From assembly GCF_000648235.2 (NCBI RefSeq), contig NZ_AP017977.1, positions 1,612,001 through 1,676,000 on the forward strand: DNA of 64,000 nt. The letters are read 5' to 3'. The notes beneath the pieces are model-generated. The model was not told where the DNA came from. It saw nothing but the letters and a program-made list of their open reading frames with translations, and ran no database searches. This document shows, piece after piece, positions 36,202-46,050 of the stretch (position 1 is the first letter of the stretch; each line of letters starts with the position of its first letter). Both the position numbers and the translations under genes were made by a program. Source of the DNA: Neochlamydia sp. S13. GTDB lineage: Bacteria > Chlamydiota > Chlamydiia > Chlamydiales > Parachlamydiaceae.

Positions 36202-37276
36202 AACGCGAGTTATCGGATAAGAAAATATTCTAAGGCTGCTTCAAACCCTAACTTAAACTGTAAGCCAACTTAGTAACTTTTGTTTTTCCGTACAAGTAAA
36301 TTGAATGCAGGGCTTACAGGGTTCATAAGCATAGGCCACTATTCCGCTGATTAAATTGACAAAAAAATTCCACGGGCTGCGATGGCGATGATGTTCGATT
36401 TGACAAGAGTTTTTCAATTTATTGTTAACGCTTTCAATGATGCCCCGTTTCCTTAATAAAATCTTATCTACCAATGACATTAGCTTGTTCTTCATGTTTT
36501 TTCTAAGCCTAGTAATGATTTCTAAGCCTTTGTCGTAGAGCTTGATAAATAACTGGTGAGATATATATCCCTTATCGGCAAACATTTTGCCAAAAATGTT
36601 TTTAGACAGATCAGGAACAGGAATACGATCATCCACATTTCCTGGCGTTAACATATAAGCAAGAATTTCTCCTTTATCATTAATCACGAGATGGAGTTTG
36701 AATCCATAAAAGTACCCTGTAGAGGTTTTTCCTCTTTTTGCTATTTTTTTAAAAACTCTATGGGAGTGGATACGACGAGTATGGCATACTGTCAATAGAG
36801 TAGAATCGACGAACGAAATGCCTGTACATTCTCCCAAGCAAGCCTGTGAATAAACAAAAATAGGAAACAAGCATGTTTTCATTAAAGTGATGAATTTATG
36901 ATAGGAAAGGATATTAGGAAAGTATTTCTTTAGAGAGGGAATAACTTGCCGGATATAGTAATCTTTAAATGTTCTAAAGCCGCTTCTATGAAACATGATG
37001 ACAATAGTCATCGCTTCACTTAATGATAGTTTTGACCCTCTGTTTCTTTTGTTGCTCTTTCCAGCCAGTGGCTTGGGGTGGCTTTCAGCCAATATTTTAT
37101 GCCACTCAACCTCAAATTGTTTACAAAAATCATCTACATCGCAAAAAATGGAGATTAATAAATGGATATCTTTTTCAATCATTTTGACCTTCCAGCTTTA
37201 AGTTTTTTCTCGTACAAAATACTTTTAAGCCATGTGAAGGTCTTTTTTCAACTATTTCCTTATCCGATAACTCGCG
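36202..37276 (-). mobile_element. IS982-family insertion sequence
   Basis: Near-perfect 25-bp terminal inverted repeats (CGCGAGTTATCGGATAAG... at both ends, 36204 and 37276 sides), flanked by TGTTTA direct repeats (about 36196-36201 and 37278-37283; the exact edge is ambiguous by one or two bases). About 1.07 kb with one transposase gene. It sits in a decayed gene. Confidence 0.88.
36253..37182 (-). CDS. IS982-family transposase
   Basis: 309 aa, full length for the family. Typical segments: LSLSEAMTIVIMFHRSGFR, FKDYYIRQVIPSLKKYFP, the first catalytic Asp in SFVDSTLLTVCH, GKTSTGYFYGFKLHLVIN, TPGNVDDRIPVP, the second Asp in MFADKGYIS, and a late Glu in KRGIIESVNNKLKN. No frameshift, and the ends are intact, so it may be mobile. 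Confidence 0.93.
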   Translation of the reverse strand: MIEKDIHLLISIFCDVDDFCKQFEVEWHKILAESHPKPLAGKSNKRNRGSKLSLSEAMTIVIMFHRSGFRTFKDYYIRQVIPSLKKYFPNILSYHKFITLMKTCLFPIFVYSQACLGECTGISFVDSTLLTVCHTRRIHSHRVFKKIAKRGKTSTGYFYGFKLHLVINDKGEILAYMLTPGNVDDRIPVPDLSKNIFGKMFADKGYISHQLFIKLYDKGLEIITRLRKNMKNKLMSLVDKILLRKRGIIESVNNKLKNSCQIEHHRHRSPWNFFVNLISGIVAYAYEPCKPCIQFTCTEKQKLLSWLTV

Positions 37277-38069
37277 TTGTTTACTACTGATCGTTATGCA
37301 TATACTTCAGGCATGCGTTGTTTTATAGCTATCACAAAAGCTATACTTTCCTTATTTAAGTCTTGTGATAAGAAAGAAGCCATTTTTATAGAAGGGTGTT
37401 ACTATGAATTGAGAGAAGAAGAAAGAAAATTTGATAAATTTATTAAAAAGTATTTAATTCACCTTTTATACGCTTTCAAGGCGCTTTAAATTCTCCTGAT
37501 AAGCTCTGCCAAGCAATCGCCATTTATTCTAATTTGTACCCTAATGATATCCACTCTTGATGAAGTCAAAAAAATCAAAGTAATAAATTTAATTAATAGT
37601 GCTTTAACAAATCGTTCTTCCGAAAATAAATCTCCTTTAATTTTTGTGTTAGACACTGCCACAAGCTTTTTTTTGATGAAGAAGTAGCAACAATTAATCA
37701 GGCTGTTAAAGAATGGGTGGAAAATAAAAAATTTATTTTTGTCGTAAAAAGTAGCTTAGCAAAATTCATTCAGGCTGACCTGGATAAATATACTGAATGA
37801 CAACCTAAGAACTTGTATTGAGGATAACTCTATCGAATTAGTAGAAGAAGGTTTTAAAGGGTTTCAAGCATTTCTAAAGAAACTAGCATCTTTATCGAAA
37901 GTTTGAGTTAGAAATTGAATTTTCTCTCTACATACTTGTTAGGCATTGCCATATAAATTGTATGTTATTCAATGCTTAAAATTTCTTTGATGGGCAAATA
38001 GTTGACTGTTTTCAATAGCTATGTTAATTTTTTTACTACCTAAACCCTTTGATTAACAAGAGGTATACC

Positions 38070-38627
38070 ATGCAAAAATGGATGTTATTTTTAAGTTTAG
38101 CATTTTTTCAGCTGTTTGCTCATCTAGCTATTTATGGGGAATCTTATCATTCTAAACATCCGGTAGTAGTCTTTGAAACTACTCAAGGCAATTTTGAGGT
38201 GACACTCTTTCCTGACCTAGCGCCTAAAGCCGTGGAAAACTTTTTAACTCATGCTAAAGAAAATTATTATAACGGGACTTCTTTTCACCGAGTAATTAAG
38301 GGTTTTATGATTCAAGGAGGTGATCCAGAAGGTAACGGTACAGGTGGCCAATCCATCTGGGGCAAGCCTTTTGCCGATGAATTTCATCCAGACCGCCATT
38401 TTGATCATCCTGGTATCTTAGCCATGGCTAATAGAGGTCCTCATACCAATGGAAGTCAATTTTTTATTACCACCGCTAAAACCCCATGGTTGGATCAAAA
38501 GCACCCCATTTTTGGGGAAGTCACTAAAGGTTATGAGATCGTCCAAAAAATAGAGAGAGCACAGACTGATGCACAGAACCGTCCTCTAGTAGCGCAAAAA
38601 ATTATTAAAATTTCCCTTAAAAGGTAA
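38070..38627 (+). CDS. ppiA: Secreted cyclophilin-type peptidyl-prolyl cis-trans isomerase
   Basis: 185 aa. Catalyses proline isomerisation in exported proteins. Start ATG 38070 is preferred over an upstream TTG (38049) because AAGAGG lies nine bases ahead and the protein then opens with a signal peptide (MQKWMLFLSLAFFQLFAHLA). The cyclophilin fold follows: TTQGNFEVTLFPDLAPKAVE, SFHRVIKGFMIQGGDPEGNG (catalytic Arg), MANRGPHTNGSQFFITT and WLDQKHPIFGEVTKGYEIV. A compact bacterial PpiA/B-type isomerase, probably periplasmic. A hairpin follows the stop. Confidence 0.94.
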   Translation: MQKWMLFLSLAFFQLFAHLAIYGESYHSKHPVVVFETTQGNFEVTLFPDLAPKAVENFLTHAKENYYNGTSFHRVIKGFMIQGGDPEGNGTGGQSIWGKPFADEFHPDRHFDHPGILAMANRGPHTNGSQFFITTAKTPWLDQKHPIFGEVTKGYEIVQKIERAQTDAQNRPLVAQKIIKISLKR

Positions 38628-38636
38628 TATTTGATT

Positions 38637-38672
38637 GAGAGGATATAGATATATTGTTATTTGTATCCTCTC
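38637..38672 (+). terminator. Hairpin after the cyclophilin gene
   Basis: GAGAGGATA (38637-38645) pairs with TATCCTCTC (38664-38672); it starts ten bases after the stop. The T run is absent, so efficiency is uncertain. Confidence 0.45.
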
Positions 38673-39006
38673 GTTAGTATGCTTTATGAACTGTTGAATT
38701 AATTTTCGTGATAGCCTCTTTTTTCTATCTTTAAAAGTCTGCTTCTCCCTTCACTCTTTTTTAAGTCTTTTGATCTTTTACAATCTGTCTTCTCTACAGG
38801 ATAGAGAGGGGATAGACTTAATAAATAACTTCGGGAGTTTAAGTAAACCCTTAAATAATTCAAATTTAATTATAAAGTTAGGGCCATACCTTTTTGAGCT
38901 ACTTCTTATGCAGCCCCGTACTTTATAAAATCCCTTGTGTTAAGTAAAAAGACAGCTTTTAGAGGATTGGATATGTCGACGGAGTTTTTTTAAAACATAC
39001 AATTTC
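38673..39006. other. Intergenic region between convergent genes
   Basis: No gene seen. Holds the dispersed repeat copy at 38892-38933. Confidence 0.4.
38892..38933 (-). repeat. Dispersed intergenic repeat, copy 3
   Basis: On the minus strand reads GGGATTTTATAAAGTACGGG then GCTGCATAAGAAGTAGCTC, matching 38 or so of 43 bases with the copy at 3514-3564 in the opposite orientation. Confidence 0.6.
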
Positions 39007-39951
39007 CTAACAGGAGGAAGATGAGAAAATCCAATCCATAAGCGTTTTATCCATCCAATGGCAACCATGTTCCTTGCCTGCCCAGCCGAGAAACCCCATG
39101 TGCCCACCATACGTAGTCATATACACATTTACATTCGAAGGAATATGATTGTAGTCTATCCTGTAGCAATCAATAAATGGATCGTCTTCTGCAAATAAAA
39201 TATGAGTAGAGATCGCAATAGAATGAATAAATTTAATCGAGCTACAGTGTTGATAATAATCGATAGCGTCCTTAAATCCCCATAAAGGGGCGGTCACTTT
39301 ATCATCAAACTCATACATCGATTGAATAGAAAGATCTTTTAGCCATTTTTGACTCTGCTTTAACACACGGGCTAAATAGTACTTATGGTAAATCCAGTAG
39401 GCTTCTTTTTCGATATATTGAACAGCATGATGTAAATCTACAGGAGGGCATACCGCTATGAGATGATCCATGTATTGAACCGCCTCTTCTCCTAGCTCAC
39501 CTGCTAATTTAAGAACTATATTTCCCCCAAGAGAAAAGCCTACTAAGACAAGCGAAGAGGTAGGAAAACGAGTTTTAAGCCATTTCAAAACACTTAAGAT
39601 ATCCTGGCTTGTGCCTCCATGATAAGGACGTTTGGCTTTACTTACTCCCCCACTTCGAAGATTAACACGCACCGCACAGTGGCCGGCTTGATAGATCTTT
39701 CGCGATAGCCGCAAAAGATAACCTGATTGATGGCTTCCTCCCAGGCCATGAACCATCACTACAATTTTGGTAGGAGGTTTTCCTGGATAAGGGTTAGAAA
39801 GATAGCAGGACAATTGATCACCATCCTCTAATGAAACTAGAATTTCATAGGAAGGTGGTGCTTTACCATTGACTAGAAAGGTCGGTAAAGTGGTTTGGAC
39901 ATGAGGAGAGCTCAATCCAAAAAGAGGCTGAAAATTTAATTTGTTGAGCAA
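39007..39951 (-). CDS. yheT: YheT-family alpha/beta hydrolase
   Basis: 314 aa, a hydrolase of the COG0429 (YheT/ABHD1-3) type, probably an esterase with unknown substrate. Diagnostic features: the N-terminal HVQTTLPTFL (family H-x-Q-T), oxyanion region VVMVHGLGGSHQSGY, VNLRSGGVSKAKRPYHGGTS, nucleophile elbow GFSLGGN (catalytic Ser), Asp in AEDDPFID and the catalytic His in TTYGGHMGFLGW. No signal peptide. Cytoplasmic; in eukaryotes relatives act on phospholipids or acylglycerols. Convergent with the cyclophilin gene. Confidence 0.92.
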   Translation of the reverse strand: MLNKLNFQPLFGLSSPHVQTTLPTFLVNGKAPPSYEILVSLEDGDQLSCYLSNPYPGKPPTKIVVMVHGLGGSHQSGYLLRLSRKIYQAGHCAVRVNLRSGGVSKAKRPYHGGTSQDILSVLKWLKTRFPTSSLVLVGFSLGGNIVLKLAGELGEEAVQYMDHLIAVCPPVDLHHAVQYIEKEAYWIYHKYYLARVLKQSQKWLKDLSIQSMYEFDDKVTAPLWGFKDAIDYYQHCSSIKFIHSIAISTHILFAEDDPFIDCYRIDYNHIPSNVNVYMTTYGGHMGFLGWAGKEHGCHWMDKTLMDWIFSSSSC

Positions 39952-40361
39952 GGGATGCCTTTATAAGGTTTGCCTTTGATTATCACAAAAAAGGCCTGAT
40001 CCCTGCAACTTTTAAAGTTAATTTTTCAAGCTTTGGTTTTGAGACCCCTGAGTGCTATTATTTTCTTAATCATGAGCTGCAGGCAATTTGATCGTTAGCC
40101 TTTATAATGGATAGAAGAGAGCTTAGCTAAATGTGCTAGCTCCTTAAAGTTTCTTACTTCATGCGTGGTAAATAAGCTAAGCCTCTACTGGCTTTATAAG
40201 AAGAGACTTTCCTCTTTTCATCACTTCCCTTACCCTGAAGAATATGATACGCCTATCTTCTTTTTCACCGGCTTGTACTTTTTATCGACAGTTTTTAAAA
40301 GATCTTAACAAAAAGGCAGTAACTTAATGCGATTATCTATTTTGATTCTTTAAGTTTTTGC
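39952..40361. other. Intergenic region without a recognised gene
   Basis: About 410 bases with stops in all frames between two minus-strand genes. No motif recognised. Confidence 0.4.
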
Positions 40362-41255
40362 TTAACGTGTGGTTATAAAAACTTTTCCCGTTTTATCTAC
40401 TAATACAGAATTTTCAGCTTGTGCCACTATGCCTTGCCCTTCTTCTACTAAGGGAGCATAACCTACAACTACTCCTGCTTTAAGTAGCTCTGCCATATGA
40501 CGCCTAATTTCAGGAAGTTCAAGCTCTGCTTCGATAAGATCATGCATACAAAAAGGAAGGCCACTAAAACTTTTAATTTTTGCAATCAAAGACAGAGGAA
40601 CCGATAACGGAATAGGCCGGGCACGCACAAAAGAAAAGATTGTAGGGCTCCCCGCTTCATAAATAAGACCTTTTCCATCGGTAGCAAAAGGTTCAATGGC
40701 AAAGGTCATGCCAGGCTTTACGATAGCTGTAGAATTATCGCAATAGTTAGGAATTAAGGGAGCCATATGTACCTTATAAATTCCTAACCCATGGCCTGCA
40801 AGGTTTTTTACAGGTTTAAATCCATACGAGGAAATTTTTTCTTCAATAATTCTACCAATTTCTTTAATAGGTAGGCCCACGTGGATAGAGTGCTCAGCAC
40901 TTAATAAAGCATTTTCAACAGCATCAATTAGAGCTTGATATTTGCCCGATAGGTCTACTGTGACCGCACAATCACCAATAGCGCCCTGATAACATATTCC
41001 TACATCCAATTTGATTACTTCTTGGGAAAAAATGATATCTTCATCGGGTTGAGGTAAGAAATGCGCAGCCACATTATCTAAAGCTATTTGAGGAGGAAAA
41101 GCAGGAATTGCTCCTAATGAAAATATCTTCTCCTTAATTTTAGTAATAACCTCATTATATGAAGCTCCAGCTTTAATTAATGCTTTACCAAAAGCACGTA
41201 CTTGATGGGCCATCCTTCCAGCTTGAATAAAATCTTGCTTATATTTTTCATTCAT
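40362..41255 (-). CDS. map: Type II (archaeal-type) methionine aminopeptidase
   Basis: 297 aa. Removes the initiator methionine from nascent proteins. Size and motifs match the archaeal/eukaryotic MetAP2 class rather than the usual bacterial MetAP1. Seen: the substrate-gating FPPQIALDNVAAHFLP (catalytic His65), metal ligands D84 (KLDVG), D95 (GDCAVTVD), H155 (NLAGHGLG), E188 (AIEPFATDG) and E281 (QAENSVLV). The inserted helical sub-domain characteristic of type II enzymes sits between E188 and E281 (about residues 215-275). All five metal ligands are present, so it should be active. Whether a MetAP1 gene exists elsewhere in the genome cannot be seen here. Confidence 0.9.
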   Translation of the reverse strand: MNEKYKQDFIQAGRMAHQVRAFGKALIKAGASYNEVITKIKEKIFSLGAIPAFPPQIALDNVAAHFLPQPDEDIIFSQEVIKLDVGICYQGAIGDCAVTVDLSGKYQALIDAVENALLSAEHSIHVGLPIKEIGRIIEEKISSYGFKPVKNLAGHGLGIYKVHMAPLIPNYCDNSTAIVKPGMTFAIEPFATDGKGLIYEAGSPTIFSFVRARPIPLSVPLSLIAKIKSFSGLPFCMHDLIEAELELPEIRRHMAELLKAGVVVGYAPLVEEGQGIVAQAENSVLVDKTGKVFITTR

Positions 41256-41471
41256 TCTTCACTTCCTTATTTTGCCAGAGTATTCTATTCAATCTAGCGC
41301 ATTAAATCCACTTTAACCTTTATTCTCTTAAGAGTTAGCTTGTTAAAGCTGCATAAGCTAATTTTTTTGTAAGTTTAAGGTAGAAGAAATCCAATCATTT
41401 AAATAAGCTAAGCACATTCTTCACTAGCAGGCTTTTAACAAGGTCCTAAACTTTTTAAAAATTTATTATTC

Positions 41472-41867
41472 ATGCATTACACCACTATACAACTCTTGTT
41501 TTTACTTTTTTTCTTAGGATTTTTATCTTTAAACTTTCTTTTAGGTGTCTATATTATTAAGCAATGGGGCAGCCCCATCCCTCGCGTATGCCATGAATTC
41601 GACAAAAAAATATGGATGACTTTAGGATTAGGAATTATTTTTTTTGGCTTTTATTTTATTTTTATCACTTTTTTGGGATGGAACCTAAAAGGTCAAAATT
41701 TAAGAAAAGTATTCACTTTCCTTTATAACCACACGGCCAGCTGTATCTATATTGGCTTATCTATCTTTTCATTTTTTTCGCTCTCTATCTATCTTGCAAG
41801 AATTCTGATAAAACACCTCTATAAGAAAGTGGCCAAAAAAACTTTAGAAAAAGAAAAGGAAAGGTAA
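41472..41867 (+). CDS. Small membrane protein with three transmembrane helices; C-terminus altered by IS66
   Basis: 131 aa, family not recognised. Three hydrophobic helices (about residues 6-28, 48-68, 89-112) and a basic C-terminal tail. The stop codon TAA at 41865-41867 belongs to the IS66 left end (IS starts at 41864). Without the IS and one target copy the frame continues ...KEKERAFNKIK and stops six codons later at 43586, so only the last few residues changed. Probably still functional. No clear ribosome site is seen, but the ATG is the first in a long open frame. Confidence 0.6.
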   Translation: MHYTTIQLLFLLFFLGFLSLNFLLGVYIIKQWGSPIPRVCHEFDKKIWMTLGLGIIFFGFYFIFITFLGWNLKGQNLRKVFTFLYNHTASCIYIGLSIFSFFSLSIYLARILIKHLYKKVAKKTLEKEKER

Positions 41868-43562
41868 CAGTTCAGATACCCTTTTTTTATTCAGGAACGT
41901 TTGAATGGAATAGAAGCTAGGTAATGGCTTCTTGCAAGTTGGCCTGTCGATCTATGGCTAATAGACGAGGGCTGCCTCGGATGGCATCTGCCAAGGCATC
42001 CCAGACATTCCAGCCTTGTTTGCGTGCCGTAGAAATGTAGCTGCGGATGCGGCAAAAAATCTGCCCTCCTTTAGGCTTACGGAAACAACCCGATATCTTT
42101 TGCTTTAACTTAACCATACGAATGTCTTGTTCGCCTTGGTTATTGGTAAAGGGTACGGCAAAATCGTACATGAACCGCAACACGCACTCTCGCTTTTCTT
42201 TTAGACGGTCCAGAAGGTTTTTACCTTCCCGTTGCCTTTGCTTACCTCTTTTACCTTTTGGCAATGGAGGCAGGCTAGAATGATAGGTAAGCCCATCAAT
42301 AATTTTCTGTTTATAAGCCTGCTCAATGTCTTGTAAAAGCTTTGGAGGTAGAGCTTCTTGATTTACATGTTTTTCTACTTCTTGCTGGGCAAAAAGCAGT
42401 AATTCTTTCATTTGTTTTGCCCACATTTCCTGTTTTTCCTCATGCATAAACGTCAATTCTCTCAAATGATGCGCATTGCACAATCCATGCAACATTTGTT
42501 CATAAGAAAAGTAAGGAAACCAATGGTCATGAATGGCTATACTTTTAAATTGAGGTAAAATGTTTGCCTCATCCATGGCTTGTTGCCCGCGCTTAGCATG
42601 CAGGGTGTATAAAGTAGCCCTTGGTGAAGAGGCTACATGCACCCACGATAGTTTTTTTTCACAGCGGATACCTGTCTCATCAAAGTGTAAAACGCGTGTG
42701 GCTAGCAAGTATGTTTTCAGACTATTTTCAAAGGTTTCAAGTTTCTCAAAGAGTTTTTTGTCGATATTTACACAAGTGCCAGGTGAAAGAGTTACATCAA
42801 ACACATCCTCAAAAATTTCGCAGACGCGGTCCACGGGTATAAAATGTTGATCGGCAAAGTAAGCTGCCAGGGCTTGAACTCTCTCGCCATATTGCACAGG
42901 CCCTCTAACGTTTTCAGGAAATATTCCTTTACTATTTTTTCCACAGCAAGGGCATTTTTTCTCCTCCACCCGATGTTCTGTCACCTCACACTTAGAAGGA
43001 GGAATTTCAAAAACCTGACGTCTTTCTACACAAGCACCTTTGATTTCACTAAGGGTTGTTTGGCATGTTTGACACATTGTGGGTGTATGAATCACCAAGA
43101 AATCGGGTTTTTCCACCTGAAGAAGGTCTTTTCCCACATGTCCTTGTTGAGCACCTGGTTTTTTGCCTGATGGGCGACGTTGGCTTTTTGGCTTCCGCTT
43201 CAAGCCATCACTGCTAGGAGGTTTGCTGCTATTAGAACTGTTCTTTGTAAGTTGATCCTCTAAGCTACTAATACGATCTTGCTGCTGTTGGATATGAGCT
43301 TGCAGCTGTTGAATCTGGGCCTGTTGCTGTTGGATCTGAGATTGCTGCTGTTCGATGATCTTTTCAAGATAGCGAATATAAGTGCGAATAGCAGCTGGAA
43401 GAGCATCAAAATCTTTACCGGAAATAGAGGGCATAAAATTTGGGTTATCTGCATTCATGTCTATAGAATAGCAAATCTCTCATACTAAAGGAAATCAATA
43501 TTTATTGATGGCCATTTCGTTGAGGTGAACAGGCATTGGTTGGGGGGTATCTGAACTGTTAC
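41864..43562 (-). mobile_element. IS66-family insertion sequence, transposase-only type
   Basis: Perfect 18-bp terminal inverted repeats GTAACAGTTCAGATACCC and an 8-bp direct repeat AAGGAAAG (41856-41863 and 43563-43570), as expected for IS66. Only the large transposase gene is present, without tnpA/tnpB, as in the ISBst12 subgroup. 1699 bp. Confidence 0.95.
41917..43458 (-). CDS. tnpC: IS66-family transposase (TnpC)
   Basis: 513 aa, full length. Gln-rich coiled coil at about residues 32-70 (leucine-zipper region of IS66), then SSNSSKPPSSDGLKRK, a zinc-ribbon (C-x2-C ... CPCCGK) at about 130-175, and the DDE core with HFDETGIRCEKKLSWVHVAS, HDHWFPYFSY, CNAHHLRELTFM and the late FTNNQGEQDIRMVKLKQKIS region. 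The C-terminal segment FCRIRSYISTARKQGWN is typical. No frameshift. Confidence 0.95.
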   Translation of the reverse strand: MNADNPNFMPSISGKDFDALPAAIRTYIRYLEKIIEQQQSQIQQQQAQIQQLQAHIQQQQDRISSLEDQLTKNSSNSSKPPSSDGLKRKPKSQRRPSGKKPGAQQGHVGKDLLQVEKPDFLVIHTPTMCQTCQTTLSEIKGACVERRQVFEIPPSKCEVTEHRVEEKKCPCCGKNSKGIFPENVRGPVQYGERVQALAAYFADQHFIPVDRVCEIFEDVFDVTLSPGTCVNIDKKLFEKLETFENSLKTYLLATRVLHFDETGIRCEKKLSWVHVASSPRATLYTLHAKRGQQAMDEANILPQFKSIAIHDHWFPYFSYEQMLHGLCNAHHLRELTFMHEEKQEMWAKQMKELLLFAQQEVEKHVNQEALPPKLLQDIEQAYKQKIIDGLTYHSSLPPLPKGKRGKQRQREGKNLLDRLKEKRECVLRFMYDFAVPFTNNQGEQDIRMVKLKQKISGCFRKPKGGQIFCRIRSYISTARKQGWNVWDALADAIRGSPRLLAIDRQANLQEAIT

Positions 43563-43570
43563 AAGGAAAG

Positions 43571-43878
43571 AGCCTTTAATAAAATAAAGTGACTCCTGCT
43601 AAAAGATAAGCTAAGGTAAGTTTGCTTTAGCAGCAAGGCCTCTTAAATTAAGCTTTCGTAAAAGATTTGGTTAATTCTAATAAATCAGGACGATCATAAT
43701 GACATTCCTACACTTTTTAGCAAAAACCTAAGAAAGCCTAACTTTTTAATAGACAAATTTTTAACCAATAGTTTAAACAAAAAAACCTTACAAGGGATTA
43801 AGCAATGATAAGGCTCCCAAAACTCTTAGCTCTAAATTCTGTGATTGGAAGGGTAAATTTCGAGTATCCAGGATCTGT
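43571..43878. other. Intergenic region between IS66 and the copper ATPase gene
   Basis: No gene beyond the six-codon former tail of the membrane protein (to 43588). No clear operator of the CsoR/CopY type was recognised ahead of the ATPase. Confidence 0.4.
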
Positions 43879-46050
43879 ATGAATATTTCTCTCCCCCCTT
43901 GTCATGCAAGTAAAAAGCCTGTTGCTTCAAAAGCTACCTTTTCAGGAGGAGATTATAGCTGTCCCATGCATCCAGAGATTCAGCAAAATCATCGCGGTTA
44001 TTGCTCCCTTTGTGGTATGCCTTTAGAAATTAACCATCCTTCCTTAGAAATAGATGATTCAGAATATGTAGAGACGTGGCAGAGGTTTAGATTAGCATTT
44101 ATTCTAACTCTCCCTCTTTTCTTTTTGGCTATGAGCAAAATGCACCCTACCTTGGATGCTTTAATTCCATCTTTAAAAACAACATCTCAATGGATTCAAC
44201 TTATTCTTGCCACGCCTGTTGTCCTTTGGGCAGGATGGCCCTTTTTTGAAAGGGCATGGCTATCTATAGTCAATCGTTCTCTAAACATGTTTTCTTTAAT
44301 TGCCCTTGGAATAGGAAGCGCCTATTTATATAGTACCACTGCTGTGATCTTTCCTCACATTTTTCCTGCAGCTTTTAAAGAAAATGGGCAGCTGTTTGTT
44401 TATTTTGAAGCTGCAGCAGTTATCACTGTGCTTGTTCTCCTTGGGCAACTGTTAGAACTTAAAGCTAAAGTGCACACCAACCACGCTATGCGCTCTTTAA
44501 TAAATCAAACAGCTAAAAGCGCCCATGTAATGAAAAATGGCCAAGAACAAGAAACACCTTTAGATCAACTGAAAGAAGGCGATATTTTAAAAGTAAAGCC
44601 CGGTGAGAAAATTCCTGTGGATGGCTTTATTATCGAAGGGACAAGTTTTATCGATGAGTCAATGCTAACTGGTGAATCCCTTGCTGTTGAAAAAGAAGCT
44701 AAGGATCAGATCACAGGCGGTACTGTCAATCAAGCGGGTAGCTTTCTTATGCAAGCCACACGTGTGGGCAATCACACTCTGCTGGCACATATCATCCAAA
44801 TGGTATCCCAAGCTCAAAGAAGCAAAGCTCCTATTCAAAAACTTGCCGATTTAATTGCCAAATATTTTGTCCCCGCGGTGATAGGAGTAGCCATTCTAAC
44901 ATTTATGATATGGGTATGGAAAGGACCTGAGCCAAGCTTTGTTTTTGCCTTCATTAATGCGCTGGCAGTATTAATCATTGCATGTCCCTGTGCCTTAGGA
45001 TTAGCTACTCCTATGTCAATTATGATGGGAATAGGTAGAGGCGCCCAAACAGGCATTCTCATAAAAAATGCAGAAGCCTTACAACTTTTAGAAAAAGTTG
45101 ACACTTTAATGGTAGATAAAACCGGTACTGTCACCCAAGGAAAACCTAGTATCTTGCAAATCACCGCCATGCATGGCTGGCAAGAAAATGAACTTTTGAC
45201 ATACGCAGCTTCTGTAGAAAAAAATAGTGAGCATCCCCTAGCTCAAGCCATTGTGAAGGAAGCCCAACGACGCTCTTTAAATCTTTTACCGAGCGTAAAA
45301 TTTAAATCTATGACTAGTGAAGGCGTTGCAGGAATAGTTGATCATAGAGAAGTATTAATTGGCACCCAAAATTTAATGCAAAGAATGCAGGTGCACAGCC
45401 AGGAAGAATTACTAAAAGCCTCTCAAGCAGCGCAAGCACAAGCGCAAACAGTGCTGTTTGTTGCTGTCGAGGGAAATATTATAGGCTTTATTACGTTAGC
45501 TGATGCTCTAAAACCCACTTCTACTCAAGCTATTCGTGAACTCCATTCGCTAGGTTTGAAAGTTATTATGCTGACTGGAGATAATATGCAGACAGCCCAA
45601 GCAGTTGCTTTAGCTACACATATGGATGAGACTTATGCGGAAATCACTCCTCAGGGTAAAAGCATCTTTATACAGAACGCCATACAAAATAGGCATATTG
45701 TTGCTATGGCTGGTGACGGAATCAACGATGCACCCGCCCTGGCTGCAGCCCATGTAGGCATTGCTATGGGGACGGGCACAGACATTGCTAAAGAAAGTGC
45801 CGCAATTACTTTAGTAAAAGATGACTTAATGGGTATCGTACGAGCCATTAAGTTAAGTCGAGCTACCATGCGCAATATTCGGCAAAATTTATTTTTTGCT
45901 TTTATCTACAATATTGTAGGTGTTTCTATAGCAGCCGGCATTCTGTATCCTTGGATGGGATTGCTTTTAAATCCCATGATTGCCAGTGCAATCATGGCGT
46001 TTAGCTCTGTGTCAGTGATCGTGAATGCATTAAGGCTAAGAAAGTGTTAA
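43879..46050 (+). CDS. copA: Copper-translocating P-type (P1B) ATPase
   Basis: 723 aa inner-membrane pump that exports Cu+ (or related soft metals) using ATP. It has an N-terminal heavy-metal-binding (YHS-like) domain rather than a GMxCxxC domain: CPMHPEI then CSLCGMPLE (about residues 28-57). Eight membrane helices are expected. Actuator loop LTGES (about 263), ion-binding CPC in [12 protein letters not shown] (about 369), phosphorylation DKTGTVTQG (Asp about 413), nucleotide-binding SEHPLA, hinge LTGDN and [10 protein letters not shown] (about 612). All catalytic motifs are complete. It stands alone with no adjacent chaperone or regulator, so regulation is not visible. Confidence 0.95.
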   Translation: MNISLPPCHASKKPVASKATFSGGDYSCPMHPEIQQNHRGYCSLCGMPLEINHPSLEIDDSEYVETWQRFRLAFILTLPLFFLAMSKMHPTLDALIPSLKTTSQWIQLILATPVVLWAGWPFFERAWLSIVNRSLNMFSLIALGIGSAYLYSTTAVIFPHIFPAAFKENGQLFVYFEAAAVITVLVLLGQLLELKAKVHTNHAMRSLINQTAKSAHVMKNGQEQETPLDQLKEGDILKVKPGEKIPVDGFIIEGTSFIDESMLTGESLAVEKEAKDQITGGTVNQAGSFLMQATRVGNHTLLAHIIQMVSQAQRSKAPIQKLADLIAKYFVPAVIGVAILTFMIWVWKGPEPSFVFAFINALAVLIIACPCALGLATPMSIMMGIGRGAQTGILIKNAEALQLLEKVDTLMVDKTGTVTQGKPSILQITAMHGWQENELLTYAASVEKNSEHPLAQAIVKEAQRRSLNLLPSVKFKSMTSEGVAGIVDHREVLIGTQNLMQRMQVHSQEELLKASQAAQAQAQTVLFVAVEGNIIGFITLADALKPTSTQAIRELHSLGLKVIMLTGDNMQTAQAVALATHMDETYAEITPQGKSIFIQNAIQNRHIVAMAGDGINDAPALAAAHVGIAMGTGTDIAKESAAITLVKDDLMGIVRAIKLSRATMRNIRQNLFFAFIYNIVGVSIAAGILYPWMGLLLNPMIASAIMAFSSVSVIVNALRLRKC

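Larger units (their letters stand above)
35655..37906 (+). pseudogene. Decayed gene of unknown family, interrupted by IS982
   Basis: Coding-like pieces follow one another in changing frames: from ATG 35655 to a stop near 35790, a piece continuing to about 35890, then 35894-36142 (82 aa), then 36142-36201. After the IS982 element the last piece continues in frame (MDIKRDIYEALEKIKLF joined to TTDRYAYTSGMRCF). It runs on with at least three further frameshifts through SPDKLCQAIAIYSNLYPN, SPLIFVLDTATSFFF and WVENKKFIFVVKSSLAKF to TGA 37904-37906. The predicted protein was mostly helical, with no recognisable domain. It was clearly inactivated, both by the IS and by point indels. Confidence 0.6.
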
